Assembly (NCBI GenBank): GCA_019155205.2
Contig: JAHNZQ020000092.1
Span: 393,667 to 449,157, forward strand
Reading direction: 5' to 3'
Source: Gracilaria vermiculophylla
Taxonomy: Eukaryota; Rhodophyta; Florideophyceae; Gracilariales; Gracilariaceae
DNA: 55,491 bases
Shown: one piece after another, positions 20,461-31,732 of the stretch
Numbering within the stretch: the stretch's first letter is position 1
Layout of the letters: each line of letters starts with the position of its first letter
Translations under genes and position numbers: made by a program
Notes under the pieces: model-generated
What the model was told of the DNA's origin: nothing
The model's input: only the letters and a program-made list of their open reading frames with translations
Database searches by the model: none

Positions 20461-22070
20461 AGTATCTCTTTCAGAGTAGATAGTAAGCTGCGATCACTAT
20501 TCTAGCTCATACTGTCAATAACTTATTTATTTCAATAATCGAAGACAGTGTAGCTTGAAGACTGTCTTCGAGACAATATTTGACGACAGTGTGGCCTATA
20601 GACGGTCTTTGTGGTAGTCTGTGTCCAAATACCTCTACATGTGTTACAGGTATAAATTTTCTGAGTTGGCACCCATTTGAGGTGCTCTCCGCGCCCAGAG
20701 GAGATGCTTTCTTTCTCACAGGAGAAGCCCTGAACTCGGGAAAACCAATGCAAGCAATGTCGAATCTTGGGGACGATCGATTGTTGTTATCGCAGGCACA
20801 AAAGAAATAATTTGGGTCATACCTAATGTGTGAGGAAACAAAGCCCATGGAATATTTCCCCTTTTGTTTTATCTCTTGATTTACTCAGGCGATTAGTAAC
20901 CTTGTAGGGAGGTTATCGCCTTTCCCAAAATAACTTCTGTGAATATGTGATGTAATTTTCTTCGCTTCTCAAGGCCACCATTACTGTAACTGTGGGTAAA
21001 CGCTTTCATTTGCTGTTCACGCAAAAAGAATTTAGTGTCATATAACTTTATGATAACTTGCATGAAGGTGTACAATTACGAAGTCGTAAAAGTTAAGTAC
21101 TAGTCATTAGAATCGCAGTTAGGAAATAATTTTAGGTTTTGGTAACATTGAGATCTCTTTCAAGACTTGAATGCCAAACTAGTGCGTTCAATATTTTGAT
21201 TTCAATGTTGCTAATAGGGCCGAGAATGGAATTCTACTTCAATATGTCTACGAATTTTGGAAAGAAACAGGCCTGTATCTTTGCAAACTTGTGTTAATTT
21301 GTTTCCCACTCTTCAGGGACTATAGGACTATATCGAATACAAAAATGTACATTTTCAATACGATACATCGATTTTTCTTACAGAAAACGTGTAAAACCTT
21401 CCTATCCGTTTTCAATTCAAACATATGTGTAATAGTTTTTTCTTGTTCATTGCTTCTCATAAAAATTTTCTTTCTATTTTATTCCTTTTTCAAGCTAATA
21501 TCTGCTTTTGAAAAATTATTTTCAAAATTTTCTTTTAGAATTTCCAAACTCACTATTTTTCATGCAAGTTGATTTTGCGTTAAACATGAGTTTTTGAAAT
21601 ACGCCAGTAAAAATGGATACTCATTTTGGTTTACTTGGATCTAAAATATTTCATTGTTTTGCAAAGTTGCTTCTGATTAATGCCTAACTTTGAGAAGCCG
21701 TTTTTAAATTTATAAAACGTGCAATGGGATATACGATAACTGTAATTGGGATTCTAAAATAGTTTTCTATGCATTTTTACATCATGTACTATATTGTGCA
21801 GGTGACTGTTTACCGTGCAATGTTTTATACAATCTAATACTTTTTTAAACTGAATAAGTATATCAGCTACATACTGCTTGGTAGAAACTGTAAATAAAAG
21901 CACGGTATTTTGCCCGGCAGGACATGCTTTTAAATAAAATTTATTTATCGAAACAAATACGGCCAATATAATAAGCTTTGTAACACCTGGTAGATTTCTT
22001 TGTTCTTTAACCTTACCAATAGCAAGCAAGTGTTGATCCGAGGACAGTCGAAAAGGTTTATGCAGACACC
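20461..22070. other. Unassigned AT-rich stretch
   Basis: No recognisable domain is seen. A short perfect hairpin lies at 20540-20570. Frames such as 20507-20848 and 21754-22029 (minus) have no family resemblance I can see. Confidence 0.3.
20540..20570. repeat. Short perfect inverted repeat
   Basis: Arms CGAAGACAGT and ACTGTCTTCG are separated by 11 bases. A degenerate relative (GACGACAGT...GACGGTCTTT) follows at about 20582-20610. It could be a DNA-transposon remnant. No function is assigned. Confidence 0.5.
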
Positions 22071-22325
22071 TGACGGTCTTAGTTTAGTTTCCGTAAATGA
22101 AGCAAGCCCTCTTATAGTGCGCGGAGGTTGCTCTATTGAGCTACAAGATGTTTAGGGCGCATACGGGGATACGTGGGCGTGGATGTCTGTTCTTACCTAT
22201 TACATCACCGTTTTCCAAACGGGATAATGCAAGAATTGAGTTGGGATTGTGTGGAATACTCTCAAGGTCTTGATTTACGCCGTACCCAGATGAATCCTAT
22301 TTAGTCTACTGTGTACGTCACGACA
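22071..22325 (-). repeat. 3' LTR of element G
   Basis: This LTR is about 255 bp. The minus strand starts TGTCGTGACGTACACAG right after a purine tract. It aligns with 36510-36768, sharing GTACACAGTAGAC and TAGTTTCCGTA.ATGAAGC on opposite strands of reading. The outer end is approximate and no target duplication is evident. Confidence 0.75.
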
Positions 22326-22328
22326 TCA

Positions 22329-22338
22329 CCCCCCCAGG
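22329..22338 (-). promoter_or_regulatory. Polypurine tract of element G
   Basis: The minus strand reads CCTGGGGGGG three bases before the LTR start, the standard position. Confidence 0.65.
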
Positions 22339-22490
22339 TCTATTCCTCTTTTTGATTGAATTCCTAGTACAACCGACCGATTTATAGTATCGGCGGAAAG
22401 TTCTTAGGTTGAAAAATGTTCGTACGGGTCCCAACCAGGAGCGACGTTTTTGTTCTTCTACAAGATATAGATACTCATGTTTACAACGTT

Positions 22491-23456
22491 TTATAGGACG
22501 ATATTTGCTCTCCGGTTTATTTCGTGTGTGTTGTCCTTAATCACGGTTTTGTTTCCAATTCTTGCAATAAGTTCCAAGTGGTGCGCGGGTACCGTTCTTC
22601 GAAGCCGGCAGAATTCATCGCGCAACACATATGATCCACGCCGGTTCTTCCGCATTACTGTGAACGGACCTTTGTAGAGGGTATCCCATTTGGATTGTTT
22701 AGTAACATCTCTCATCACTATAATAAAACCTGTTGGGAAGGTGTACTGACCCACTATATGGCGGTTGCAACTCAGTAATTGGGCTTCGTCCTTCTTCACT
22801 TTACGAACTGTTTGAGACACTGCAGGAAAGACATGCTCCGCAACTTGTTTCTGACGCAATTTACACAGTTCATTTTTCATAAGAGATTTAGTTTTGGTTT
22901 GCCTGAACCTTTCAAATCCATTTGTTATTCTACAGAAACATTAGCGAGAACGGTATGGATCCAGTTAATGCAGCAGTCGTACAATGATACGCTACATGAA
23001 CGAACTGCACATATTATTGCCATCGATGCGTCAGCTTCCTTCAGTAGCTTTGTCTCAACTGTTCCATTCATTCATTTGACCACTACGTTTGATCGTGGTT
23101 GGTATGGTGATATGGTGCGGTAGTAGATTGCATGAAGTTTCGTGATTTCTGTGATCAACCCGTCTAAACACTCCGAACCGTTGTCAAACTGTATTATCCT
23201 TAGGACTCCGAAAATTGAGAAGATATCTCAAAGCTCGCGAGCTACTTCTTCCATAACCTTGCTTTGGAAAGGTCCGAGGATGAAAAACTTTGTCATCAGG
23301 CATACGGTAGTGAGCAGGGTATTGTGTCCACTGCCTGATATTTGAAGTGAAGTCACGAGCTCTACTGCGATGTGATCCCAAGGCAGCTCTGCCATTATCG
23401 ACTTCAGCAGATGGAACTCTCTTTTCTCTATATTGTATCGTAGGCAGGGGACGCAA
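22491..23456 (-). pseudogene. Integrase remnant of element G
   Basis: The C-terminal frame (22880-22491, about 129 codons) has VAEHVFPAVSQTVRKVKKD, then SKWDTLYKGPFTVMRKNR and GSYVLRDE, the integrase SH3-like C-terminal pattern. The core region (23456-23184 and neighbours) is broken into frames. One has SHRSRARDFTSNIRQWTQY, which matches integrase cores. No chromodomain is visible after it, which separates it from families A and F. Confidence 0.65.
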
Positions 23457-23589
23457 CCCCGCGTTTCTTTATTGATTTCATTCTTGATGCCGTCCCACCA
23501 GTGTCCGACATGTTACAGTTTCTTGAATGCCTCGGTTTCGCCAACGTTTCTGTAAGTATGGGGACAATAAACCAATAAGTTTCTATCTC

Positions 23590-24312
23590 CCTCAGTCTCT
23601 GGTGCAGTTTAGTGGCAAATCAGCTGCGACACGGTGAGATTGGCCAGCGTCGCGCATTTCATCTTGCCGCTGAGAGCATCTGCAAGACCATTATGCGGTC
23701 CCGGAAGTTGGGTCACAGCAAAGTCGTACTGTATGATCTTTTCGAACCATCTTGCCACGATCTGGTTTATAGTACGCAGGGTGTGAACAACCGTGAGGGA
23801 GCCTTGGTCTTTGTACAGGATAAATCTGCACCCCAGTAGGTAGCATCGAAACTATTCCATCCCCTTTTCTATTGCAAGAAGTTCTTTCTTCATTGCCCTG
23901 TAGTTCCTCTCGGGGTTTGACATTAAATGGGATGCAAACACCACTAAGCAAAGGATGATTGAGTCTTGGTTATATCTAATCGCTGCAACTAAGTCATAAT
24001 CTGACGCATCAGCGCCAATAAAAATCGTTTTATCGTCTACCAGATATGCTAGAATCGTCGCCTCAGACAATTCTTTCTGATCAGGAGAAATGAATTCTTT
24101 ATTCTGGGTGTCCGTTTTAGAGGGCCTCGACCTTTGCGGTCCATTTCAAGTGGTTTTAAGATATATGAGAACCGTGGAATATACTGGTGGAAGTAATTCG
24201 CTGCTCCAAATGAGCTCAGAAGTTGCTTCACGGGTTGAGGATGTTCCCACTTTGTGATTGCTTTCCGTATCGCTAGATCTTTTTTATTTCCTGCTCTAGT
24301 GACTATAAAGCC
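23590..24312 (-). pseudogene. RT thumb and RNase H remnant of element G
   Basis: The reading is TRAGNKKDLAIRKAITKWEHP, then LLSSFGAANYFHQYIPRFS (thumb). RNase H follows with IGADASDYDLVAAIRY and NPERNYRAMKKELLAIEKG. A later frame gives LLGCRFILYKDQGSLTVV and LPGPHNGLADALSG. This is the canonical gypsy order. The RT frame joins directly to 25080 when the LTR at 24313-25074 and one target copy are removed. Confidence 0.8.
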
Positions 24313-25074
24313 TGAAGTGCAACGCCCTTCCGGGGTATTTCTCACGACTTAGTCGGTACTTGCACTCCGAAGAGGTATGGTTATTTTATGATGGATAGCG
24401 CAGCGGCTGGCCACTGAGGGGCACGCCGTACTGCCGGGTGGCACACGTGGGTACAGTAAGGATGCACGGCATTGCTGGACAAATTATATATTTTACTTAG
24501 ATACTTTTGGGCGGCGCGCCCCACTGTCAGGGTGGCGCGCCGACTGCAGTATATATATCCCGCTACGGCGGCTGCCCAGTAAACCCTATGACGGGCCCAA
24601 GAGGGTCGTGGCTCTGAACTTTTCCGCCTCCGGCGTCGCTCACCGCTGCTGCGTGTTAGCACCCGTTTGCACGGCAGTTCATCCTCCCTCGAGACTTAGA
24701 GAGTGTCACCACAACTTGTATCTATCCCTTACCGACATTGTCGTGTACTCGCCCCAGCATTGGGTCCTGTTTTGTTTCTCTTTTCGTCCCGTGCCCACAC
24801 ACCAGTGGACACGCTGTCGCTACAGGTACCTACCGTATCCTTCACCCTCGCCCGCTCGCGGGGCTCCGTACCGATTACTCGTGGTTCCTGCCGCTCCGCA
24901 TTGGAGGAATCTCATACTCAACACTCTAGGTAACCGCCTGAAGGGCTGCCCCCGATCTTACAAACCGGCTTCCCCGTGGCATGCCCAGAGTGGCTTTGTT
25001 TTGCTTTTCTACCCTAGAAGGGGAAGATTCCGAACGTCTTCGTGGTGTTTTCCCACCTCTGGCGTTGCACTACA
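24313..25074 (+). mobile_element. Solo LTR-B (762 bp) with TSD AAGCC inside element G RT
   Basis: The ends are TGAAGTGCAACGCC and GGCGTTGCACTACA, which are inverted complements. AAGCC stands on both sides (24308-24312 and 25075-25079). A TATA box (TATATATA near 24550) is followed by a GC-rich stretch. Removing it restores the RT reading ...KVTLLG|FIVTRAG across the junction, which proves an insertion. Orientation follows the TATA direction. The same LTR end opens the window (1-157), and the same terminus starts the element F LTR. Confidence 0.93.
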
Positions 25075-25079
25075 AAGCC

Positions 25080-25969
25080 AAGAAGCGTAACTTTTATCTG
25101 TGGGAACAGACACTTGTCGGCTCTAATGGGGATGTCCCTGCGCGGGAGCGTATCGATGACGGTCCGAACATGTTCTGCATGTTCGGTCACGGTGGTTTAG
25201 AGGATGATTATATCATCAACGTACACTTCTACGTACGGTACACCGCCGAAGATCTTATCCATCGATTGCTGGAACTTTGCGGACATGGTTTGGATACCAA
25301 AACGTGCCGTACACATTTGGTTTCTGTGCCTCGCTATCGAAAGGCAATTCAATTTTGGTCAATCTCCGGGATGGGATAGCGTAAATATCCGTCCCAAATG
25401 TGCAATTTCGTAAAGACAGCATCTGGCCCTGATACAGACCTAGAAAAGTCATATATGTCTTGAATTTTCGATAGAGGGTAGTCGCGGTCCAGTAGAAAGA
25501 ATATGAGTGGACGTAGGTCTATAATTGATCTCGCATCAACCTTTGTTCCATCACCGGCCTTCTTTGGAACGCTTGGGATTAAAAACGAATTTTCCCAGTC
25601 TGTGGGTGTGTGTTCGATCACTTTAGCCGCCAACCATTGGTTTTTGTATGAAATGAAGGGGCTTTTGTCTTTTGGTGCACAAAAAAACGCTACTACAGGT
25701 CGGTGACGGCGATATTTACGCTGTACGCAAAGCACTGTCAGAGGATGAATGCATCTGGCTGACACGGGTACTTCCTGGTTTCTGTTCAATTGTGTTGCGA
25801 CTTCGTGAAAAATGATCGACGGAGAATATCTGTCTTCTGGTCCTGATTTGTCTTCTTTTTCAACGTGGTTTGGTGTGGACTGTTGTCCGTCTAGTACCAG
25901 CGCAACTGTCCGTGGCAGTTCCTCTAAAAAGTATCCGAACACGGTGAAATGCGGCAGGCCGATGATCAT
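25080..25969 (-). pseudogene. Reverse transcriptase of element G (fingers and palm)
   Basis: The long frame 25969-25349 covers the protease-RT linker and fingers: WENSFLIPSVPKKAGDG, then DARSIIDLRPL and RDYPLSKIQDI. A second frame gives RFGIQTMSAKFQQSMDKIFG, then EVYVDDIIIL with an intact YVDD box (about 25212-25223). One frameshift near 25370 separates them. The thumb continues beyond the LTR insertion at 24312. Confidence 0.82.
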
Positions 25970-26035
25970 GTCAAGTTGTAGGTGATATTTGCATAAATTC
26001 GGCTGTGATCAAGGCAGCTAGTGCCCAATTCAAGA

Positions 26036-26588
26036 CGTTGGTACCGTCAGTTCTCCTTTAGAGGTGGTAGTGCATAACATCCGTTAGGACTTTTTGGTGA
26101 CTCCAAAGGTGCAAGTTCCTTAACGTAGTCTCTGGTATTCGCTGCCACGGGCCGGGAGGATCATGATAGGCGATCTGCAAGTACCAAGCGGAGAAGGGGG
26201 TTCACTGAGCGGACAATGCTCCTACAGGCACTGCTACGAAGCGACCTGAAAATTGGCGCCTTAAAAACCTAGGAATGTTCGACGAGAGTCTCCAACCGAA
26301 AAAATTGATGAAGGCTCGAGAGCACCTGGTATACTTCTCCAGATTTGAAGCTCGACCGACGGAATAAGTTCCGCGCGGGGAGTCTGTCTCGCAGGTCTCA
26401 GAACTGTAGTAATTACCTGCACTAGTAAAATGAAATAAATCAAACTTCTACCGGATCCGAAGGGTACTGTAGCACACGTTTGCCTAATAATACACCATGC
26501 AGCTTAGTTAATAAAATTCGAATCCTCTTTGCGAATATTCCGTCGTACAACTACATGACCATATCACCTTGGGATTCACTGTACTACA
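26036..26588 (-). mobile_element. Old solo LTR of the A family in element G
   Basis: It is 553 bp and aligns from TTGGTACCGTCAG to CTGTACTACA, but differs from the other A-family LTRs at many positions. Several CCT-N-AGG sites have decayed. The flanks CAAGA and GTGAC do not match, consistent with age or rearrangement. It lies between the gag and RT parts of element G. Confidence 0.85.
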
Positions 26589-27056
26589 GTGACATTGATT
26601 ATCTTGAGACCTTTAAATTTTGGCAATACTTATCCTTGACCATCCCGGATGATCCCAGTCGCCTCTTCGACAAGTATTCCGTGTTTCTTTACAAATGCAG
26701 TTGATATGAACGATGAAAGTGCTTCAGAATCCACCATCGCCCATCTCTTGACATTATGTTTTTAAGATTGGAGTGTACATTAGAGCTGAGTGTTTCTCAG
26801 CTTTGTGGTCCAGAGTGTCTGCGTTCCGTAGCTGGTATTTTGGGCAAATTGAACACAGCCCTTCCGGATGCCAGCTACCTATTAGCCCAAGTGTGCCGCT
26901 CTAGCTTTTTAAGTTGTTTAACCAGTATTATAGAACTTTCCACTTACAGGTTTGCTGCGTGGGGATTTTCCTTTGTGTTTTTGTTGCAGTCATGCCCCGG
27001 CTTCCATGGTTTCCTGCACTTGAAGAGCTTCGCTTCCTTCTCAAGCTGCTCCTTTT

Positions 27057-27551
27057 TCACGTACTCCATACAATTTTTGTCCTATTGAGCAGACGGTTCT
27101 TTCTTTCCTCTATAGTCTCTTTTAGGGTGGTTCGTAGACCTAAATATGGTGTAGTGTGTTTTCTTATTCCTGCTTGATTTCTGTGCTTCGATTTTACGAG
27201 CACCGCCGTGCTGCTCTTTTTCATTTCCAGACGGCCGTGAAGAGTCAAGAGTAATGACGCTTGAGATCTTTTCAGAGATGGACACTAGAGGTATTCTTTT
27301 TGATTTTTCCGTCTCCACATGTTGAAGGTTGCTGCTCGTCCCACTTTCGTGAGGTAATGCAGATTGGAGTAGAGATCTTCGATGTAGATTGCAACAAGGG
27401 TCTTGTCGTCAATCTTTCATCCCGTGCTGGTCATGAGACTTGTCAACCGATCGCTATATTCTTGTACTGATTTAGATTCTTCCTGAGAAATAGTCATGAG
27501 TTCTCCAATGAGCTTGTCTCTTATCGCTCGTGATCCGAAGTGGTGGAGATT
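27057..27551 (-). pseudogene. gag remnant of element G (part after element B)
   Basis: A minus-strand frame near 27551-27370 reads HHFGSRAIRDKLIGELM, then ISQEESKSVQEYSDRLTSLM, a Retrotrans_gag-like segment. It is followed by a stop. A further downstream frame (27248-27057) is Lys/Arg-rich. Element B cuts this gene at 27556; its N-terminal part is at 36088-36369. Confidence 0.6.
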
Positions 27552-27556
27552 CTTGG

Positions 27557-28112
27557 CGTAGTACAGTGGCTCCTAAACGAAAAATGGAGATATTGCCCTA
27601 TGGTATAAGATTCGTAAGCAAGGCTCGTATTTTATTAGCTGAGCAACGTGGTGCATTATTCTGCCCGCGTGCGCTACAGTATCCATAAAGGGCCGGTAGA
27701 ATTATTAATTTTTTTAGTTAATTTACGCAGATAATTACTACAGTAGTGAGAACTGCCGAGACGGGCTCCTGGCTTAATAATTAATCTTCCGGTTGAGCTC
27801 CACCTCCGGGGAAGTATAAACAAGCACTCTTGAGTCTTCATCTACTTTTTCGGTTGGAGTTCTTCGTCGATCATCCTCAGGTTTCTAAACCTCCGATACC
27901 CAGGTCACATCATGGCAATGCCTGCAGGAGCATTGAGCGCCCAGGAAACCTCCCCCTCCGCTTGGTGTTTACGGATACTCTGTAAGAATTACCACAGCTC
28001 GCGACAGCGGATATCGGAGACCACCTTTAGGAACACGCACTTTTGGAGTCAAGAAAAACTCCTATCGGAAGTTGTGCTCTACTTCCTCGAAAGAAGAACT
28101 GGCAGTAGCACA
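27557..28112 (+). repeat. 5' LTR of element B
   Basis: It is 556 bp, starting (C/T)GTAGTACAGTGGC and ending GCAGTAGCACA. The first base is C where TG is normal. It contains CCTCAGG (27875), CCTGCAGG (27921) and CCTTTAGG (28024). Confidence 0.92.
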
Positions 28113-28114
28113 AC

Positions 28115-28134
28115 TGGTCTACTGACTCAGAAGG
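28115..28134 (+). promoter_or_regulatory. Primer binding site of element B
   Basis: TGGTCTACTGACTCAGAAGG starts two bases inside the LTR, matching the positions in A and D. Confidence 0.6.
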
Positions 28135-28267
28135 TCAACTTCCTAAAGGATTCGCAAAAGTCGCAGCAGAACAGTGTTTCTAGTTTGCAATGACCAGACC
28201 TCAACAGTGGAATTCTTCCTTAAAATGATCCGGAAGTGAAAGAAAAACACCCCCGACCTACTCCTCT

Positions 28268-30420
28268 ATGGACCCCCCAGAACCCCCTATGGAAATCTCC
28301 CTACAGGATCCTCAAGCAATCGACTCCGTCGATGGGTGCAGCACGCGCAGCGCTCCCCAGGAGATGGCCACCAGACTGGAGGATCCTGAAAGTATCCTTC
28401 GGAACCCTGGCTCCTCTGTGGAGCTTTTCAGGAATCTCCTTAGGAGAATGCACGATCGGAGGCAAGCGGAATCCTCCGCTATACCTCTGGAGAACGCCGA
28501 TGTGTAGGTTGATGAACCGCATACGGCATCGCAGCCGCCACCTCAGGAGCTGCAGGGACGGGAACACCCGGAGGCTTACTCCCTCTTCGAGTCACTGGCC
28601 TCCCGCTTTGCGGATTGGCTCTCACAAGAGCTGGTTAAAGGAATACCTGCAGGTGTTGAAGCCTAACTCGGAGCGCACTGCCACGTACTTGTGAACAAAA
28701 TCGCAACGGAGAGCGCTCACCGTGCTGTGGATGCTTTGCTGGATTCTAACCCCTTCCCTTAGGTGATATCAGATGTTATCCGTGCGGAGGCTCGTTCCCA
28801 AACCGCGCAGATGCTCCCCGAAGCGGCGTTTCAAAGTTATTATTCCTTACAGGAGAGGTTCCTTCTATCAACACCTAAGGTGACCCCGGGAAGAGAAGGA
28901 CAGGATAATGCCGCCTCCTACGCCAGAGGAGGAAAGAATTTTGCCGTAGGGAAACGGGACCACCTCAGGAATCTTGCTATGCACTGTCTGGAGCTGACAC
29001 CCTGCGGAGGAGGACAGGATACCGGTCGCTAAGAAGTTCACCTAAAGAGAGAAGGACAGGATACTCCTCGAATGGATCGCGATAGCGGGGGGTATCGTCA
29101 TTTACCCAGACAACCTCAAGGAAAGACGCCGAAAGAAACGGAGGGAGAAAAGAAGAAAGCGAGACACCGATTCGGAGAGAAGCTCAGACTCCGAATCCGT
29201 GAACAGCTTCAGCTCGGAGGACAGCATACCTACCAAGGAGAAGAGCAGAAGGGTCAGGAAGGTCGTCCCGCTTAACGACCAATTCGCCAAGGTGGTGGAA
29301 TATGACACCTACAGGTTGAATGATGGCTCCAATCTTTACGACAAGTCGGTCGCTAAGCGACTCACGAAGATGCAGCGCCGTATGGATATTCAAATGATGA
29401 AGCACTCCTTCTCAGGCGAAGACCCCATTTTGATGTAAAAGTTTTTCACGCGCCTCCGTTCAGCGTGTAATACTAATGGTGTCCATGGAGGTGCCGCCGT
29501 AGGGTGTTTTCAGTTCTACCTCACGGACCAAGCCCACTAGCTGGCGCAGCCGCTCCTCACGGGGGAGAGCACCACTGTGGTTGATCCTGGAATGTAGATC
29601 TTGACGACGTACCCGGAGGTAGTTAATTTCCTCCTAAAAAGGTACGCCACGGACAAGGTGATAGTCGATGCTGACGCTGACGCTGAAGTCACATCCCGTA
29701 GGCAGAGCACGGGGACGACCGAGACGGCGTTCTGACAGAAGCTGTGGACGAAAGCCCTTCGGTGTGGGAACGTGTACTCCGAACGGCGGTTGAAGTAGTT
29801 GCTTGGCGATGGACTCCTTCCCTCGATCCCGACGAGGGTGCGTAATCACCTGAACAGGCACCCAAAGACCACTTATACGGAGCAAGCGCGTCTCGCGGAA
29901 TGCTATGGGAATACCCATCGTGCCGCGCGTCGCAGCCACGCTCCACTTGCAGGTAAACCAGGCGGCCTCAAGGACCCGTCGGGCATCCGCACTGAGGTTG
30001 GACTCCAGCATTTCGGGGGACTTCGACGAGCTCACGCTCGTGGGAGAGCAAGAGACCCTTGCCCTCGCATACAACGCATCTCAGGGAGCACCGTCTAGGA
30101 CAAGAGCACCCTCTTCTCCCTCTTTTTACGCCTCGGCAGGATCTTACAGGAGTGTCCGGTTTTCGAATCCTCGAGGCTACCTACCGCTTTGCAGGATTTG
30201 TTTGTCTCGAGAGCCAGTACACTGTACTACTCTCACCGTGGCAATGAAGGCCGCCATCATGCAGGCTTGGGAGAAGAACGTCCAGGACCTGAAAGACACA
30301 CCAACGGAGAGCGGAAGTTATCGAACAGCGTATCGCCACATCCACTCCCCTCAAGGAAACTACGGTTTCCGTGATCCACTGGGAGTGCAGCCTGTTCCAC
30401 TCTCACCTGCACCAGCAACG
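28268..30420 (+). pseudogene. gag of element B (broken into several frames)
   Basis: It starts MDPPEPPMEISLQDPQ at 28268. The blocks follow those of A and D. An acidic N-terminal block runs to 28507. Next is a block with MISDVIRAEARSQTAQ and GQD repeats (28763-29032), then a basic tract. The capsid remnants are TYRLNDGSNLYDKSV..KRLTKMQRRMDIQMMKHSF (29285-29436), and then 29799-30098. The cysteine cluster CRICLSREPVHC lies at about 30185-30225. Stops such as TAG at 28504 and frameshifts make it non-functional. Many CCT-N(1-2)-AGG sites lie here at roughly 100-bp steps. Confidence 0.75.
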
Positions 30421-30569
30421 TAGGCTCCGGTATCCAAACGGTTTGCAACTTCAGAGGACACATCGCATCTTGATGCACAACCGCAGAAGCCGTCCCCTAC
30501 TGGAGCTTAGCCACTCTTCAACCAGAAAAAACCTCAAGGCCACGCGTAGAGGCTTCACGTGGCTCCTTA

Positions 30570-31484
30570 CAATCGAGCCTCAGCTCCATGGAGGTCGCCT
30601 TTAGGAAAGAGCGAGAAGCCGTCTGCTCAATCGAGGCATATTCGGCGGGCCCCCCAATCCCGTTGGACCCCTTCGACACCTTGAGGATTCTGTTTACACG
30701 CTCCGTCGTGAGAACTACAAAGTGTTTGCCTGTATAGGATGTTCCCAGCTCGCCTTCATCATGGTGCGTGCTATCCTTGATACTGGTGCTGGACCCAATT
30801 TGGTGCACGCTGACATGCTCTCGCGGTCTGTTCTCGGGTCCTTGAGGACTGGTAAGCTCCGTACGGTGCGGGATGCGTCGTCTCGAGCATTGAACATTCT
30901 TGGAGCGATTCTCCTGTATCTCCGGCTGGGCTCCTTACAGGTGAAGGTGTGGGTCTTCGTGACGACCAAATTGGCGGCACAATACATATTGGGCACTTCC
31001 TTTGTGGATCGGTATGTACGTAGAATTTCCACACGCCTGCGGAAGGTGACATTTCACGATGCCGCCCCTGTAGGTGTCGTGTCCGAATCCCCAGGACCGG
31101 CCGACAATACGCGTCACGTAGGGTAACCATTCAAAAGAGATGCAGTCGAATAAGCTCCGGGTTGTGAAGAGCACCGAAATACCCGCGAGAAGTCAGGCCG
31201 AAGTTTGATTGCAGACCTCTGCATCTGGCCCTTCCCTCCTACAGGGGAGTCCACACCTGTCGACGAAGCAGCAGTCCATGATGGAAAACGGTGTTATGGG
31301 AATAGTGCGGAATATTCCCGTCAGGATCGTGCTCGCCAATCTCAAGGAGTCCCCGTTACGGCTGCGGAAAGGAACTAATGTCGGCCTGGTCGTACCCGCC
31401 CCTGCAGGAATGGCTAATCTTCTTCGTGTGGAAGACCTCGTTACCGAGATGCAATGGTCACCATGGAGGATGAAGCGACTTTAA
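30570..31484 (+). pseudogene. Protease region of element B
   Basis: The frame 30722-31126 holds RAILDTGAGPNLVHADMLS (catalytic DTG), then YLRLGSLQVKVWVFVTT and YILGTSFVDRYV. A second frame (31209-31484) carries the conserved extension IVLANLKESPLRLRKGTNVG. A frameshift and stop separate the two. It is homologous to 5914-6756. Confidence 0.78.
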
Positions 31485-31732
31485 TGGCCCAAGAGGAAGA
31501 GATTTCTGCCACTTGGCACCAGAAGCTCCAAATTGGCGAAGATTTTGAAGAGTATCGCCATACGATAGTGGAGATGCTATCTGTCTTTGAGGACATTTGG
31601 TCTGGTCGCCAGGGCCAGGTCAGCCTGGCCAAGCACAGGATGTAGCTCACACCCGATGCAAAACCGGTACATCATCTGCCGCTGAGGGCCGGACCCCATG
31701 CCCGCGATTTCGAACGCGACTAAGTCACCCGG

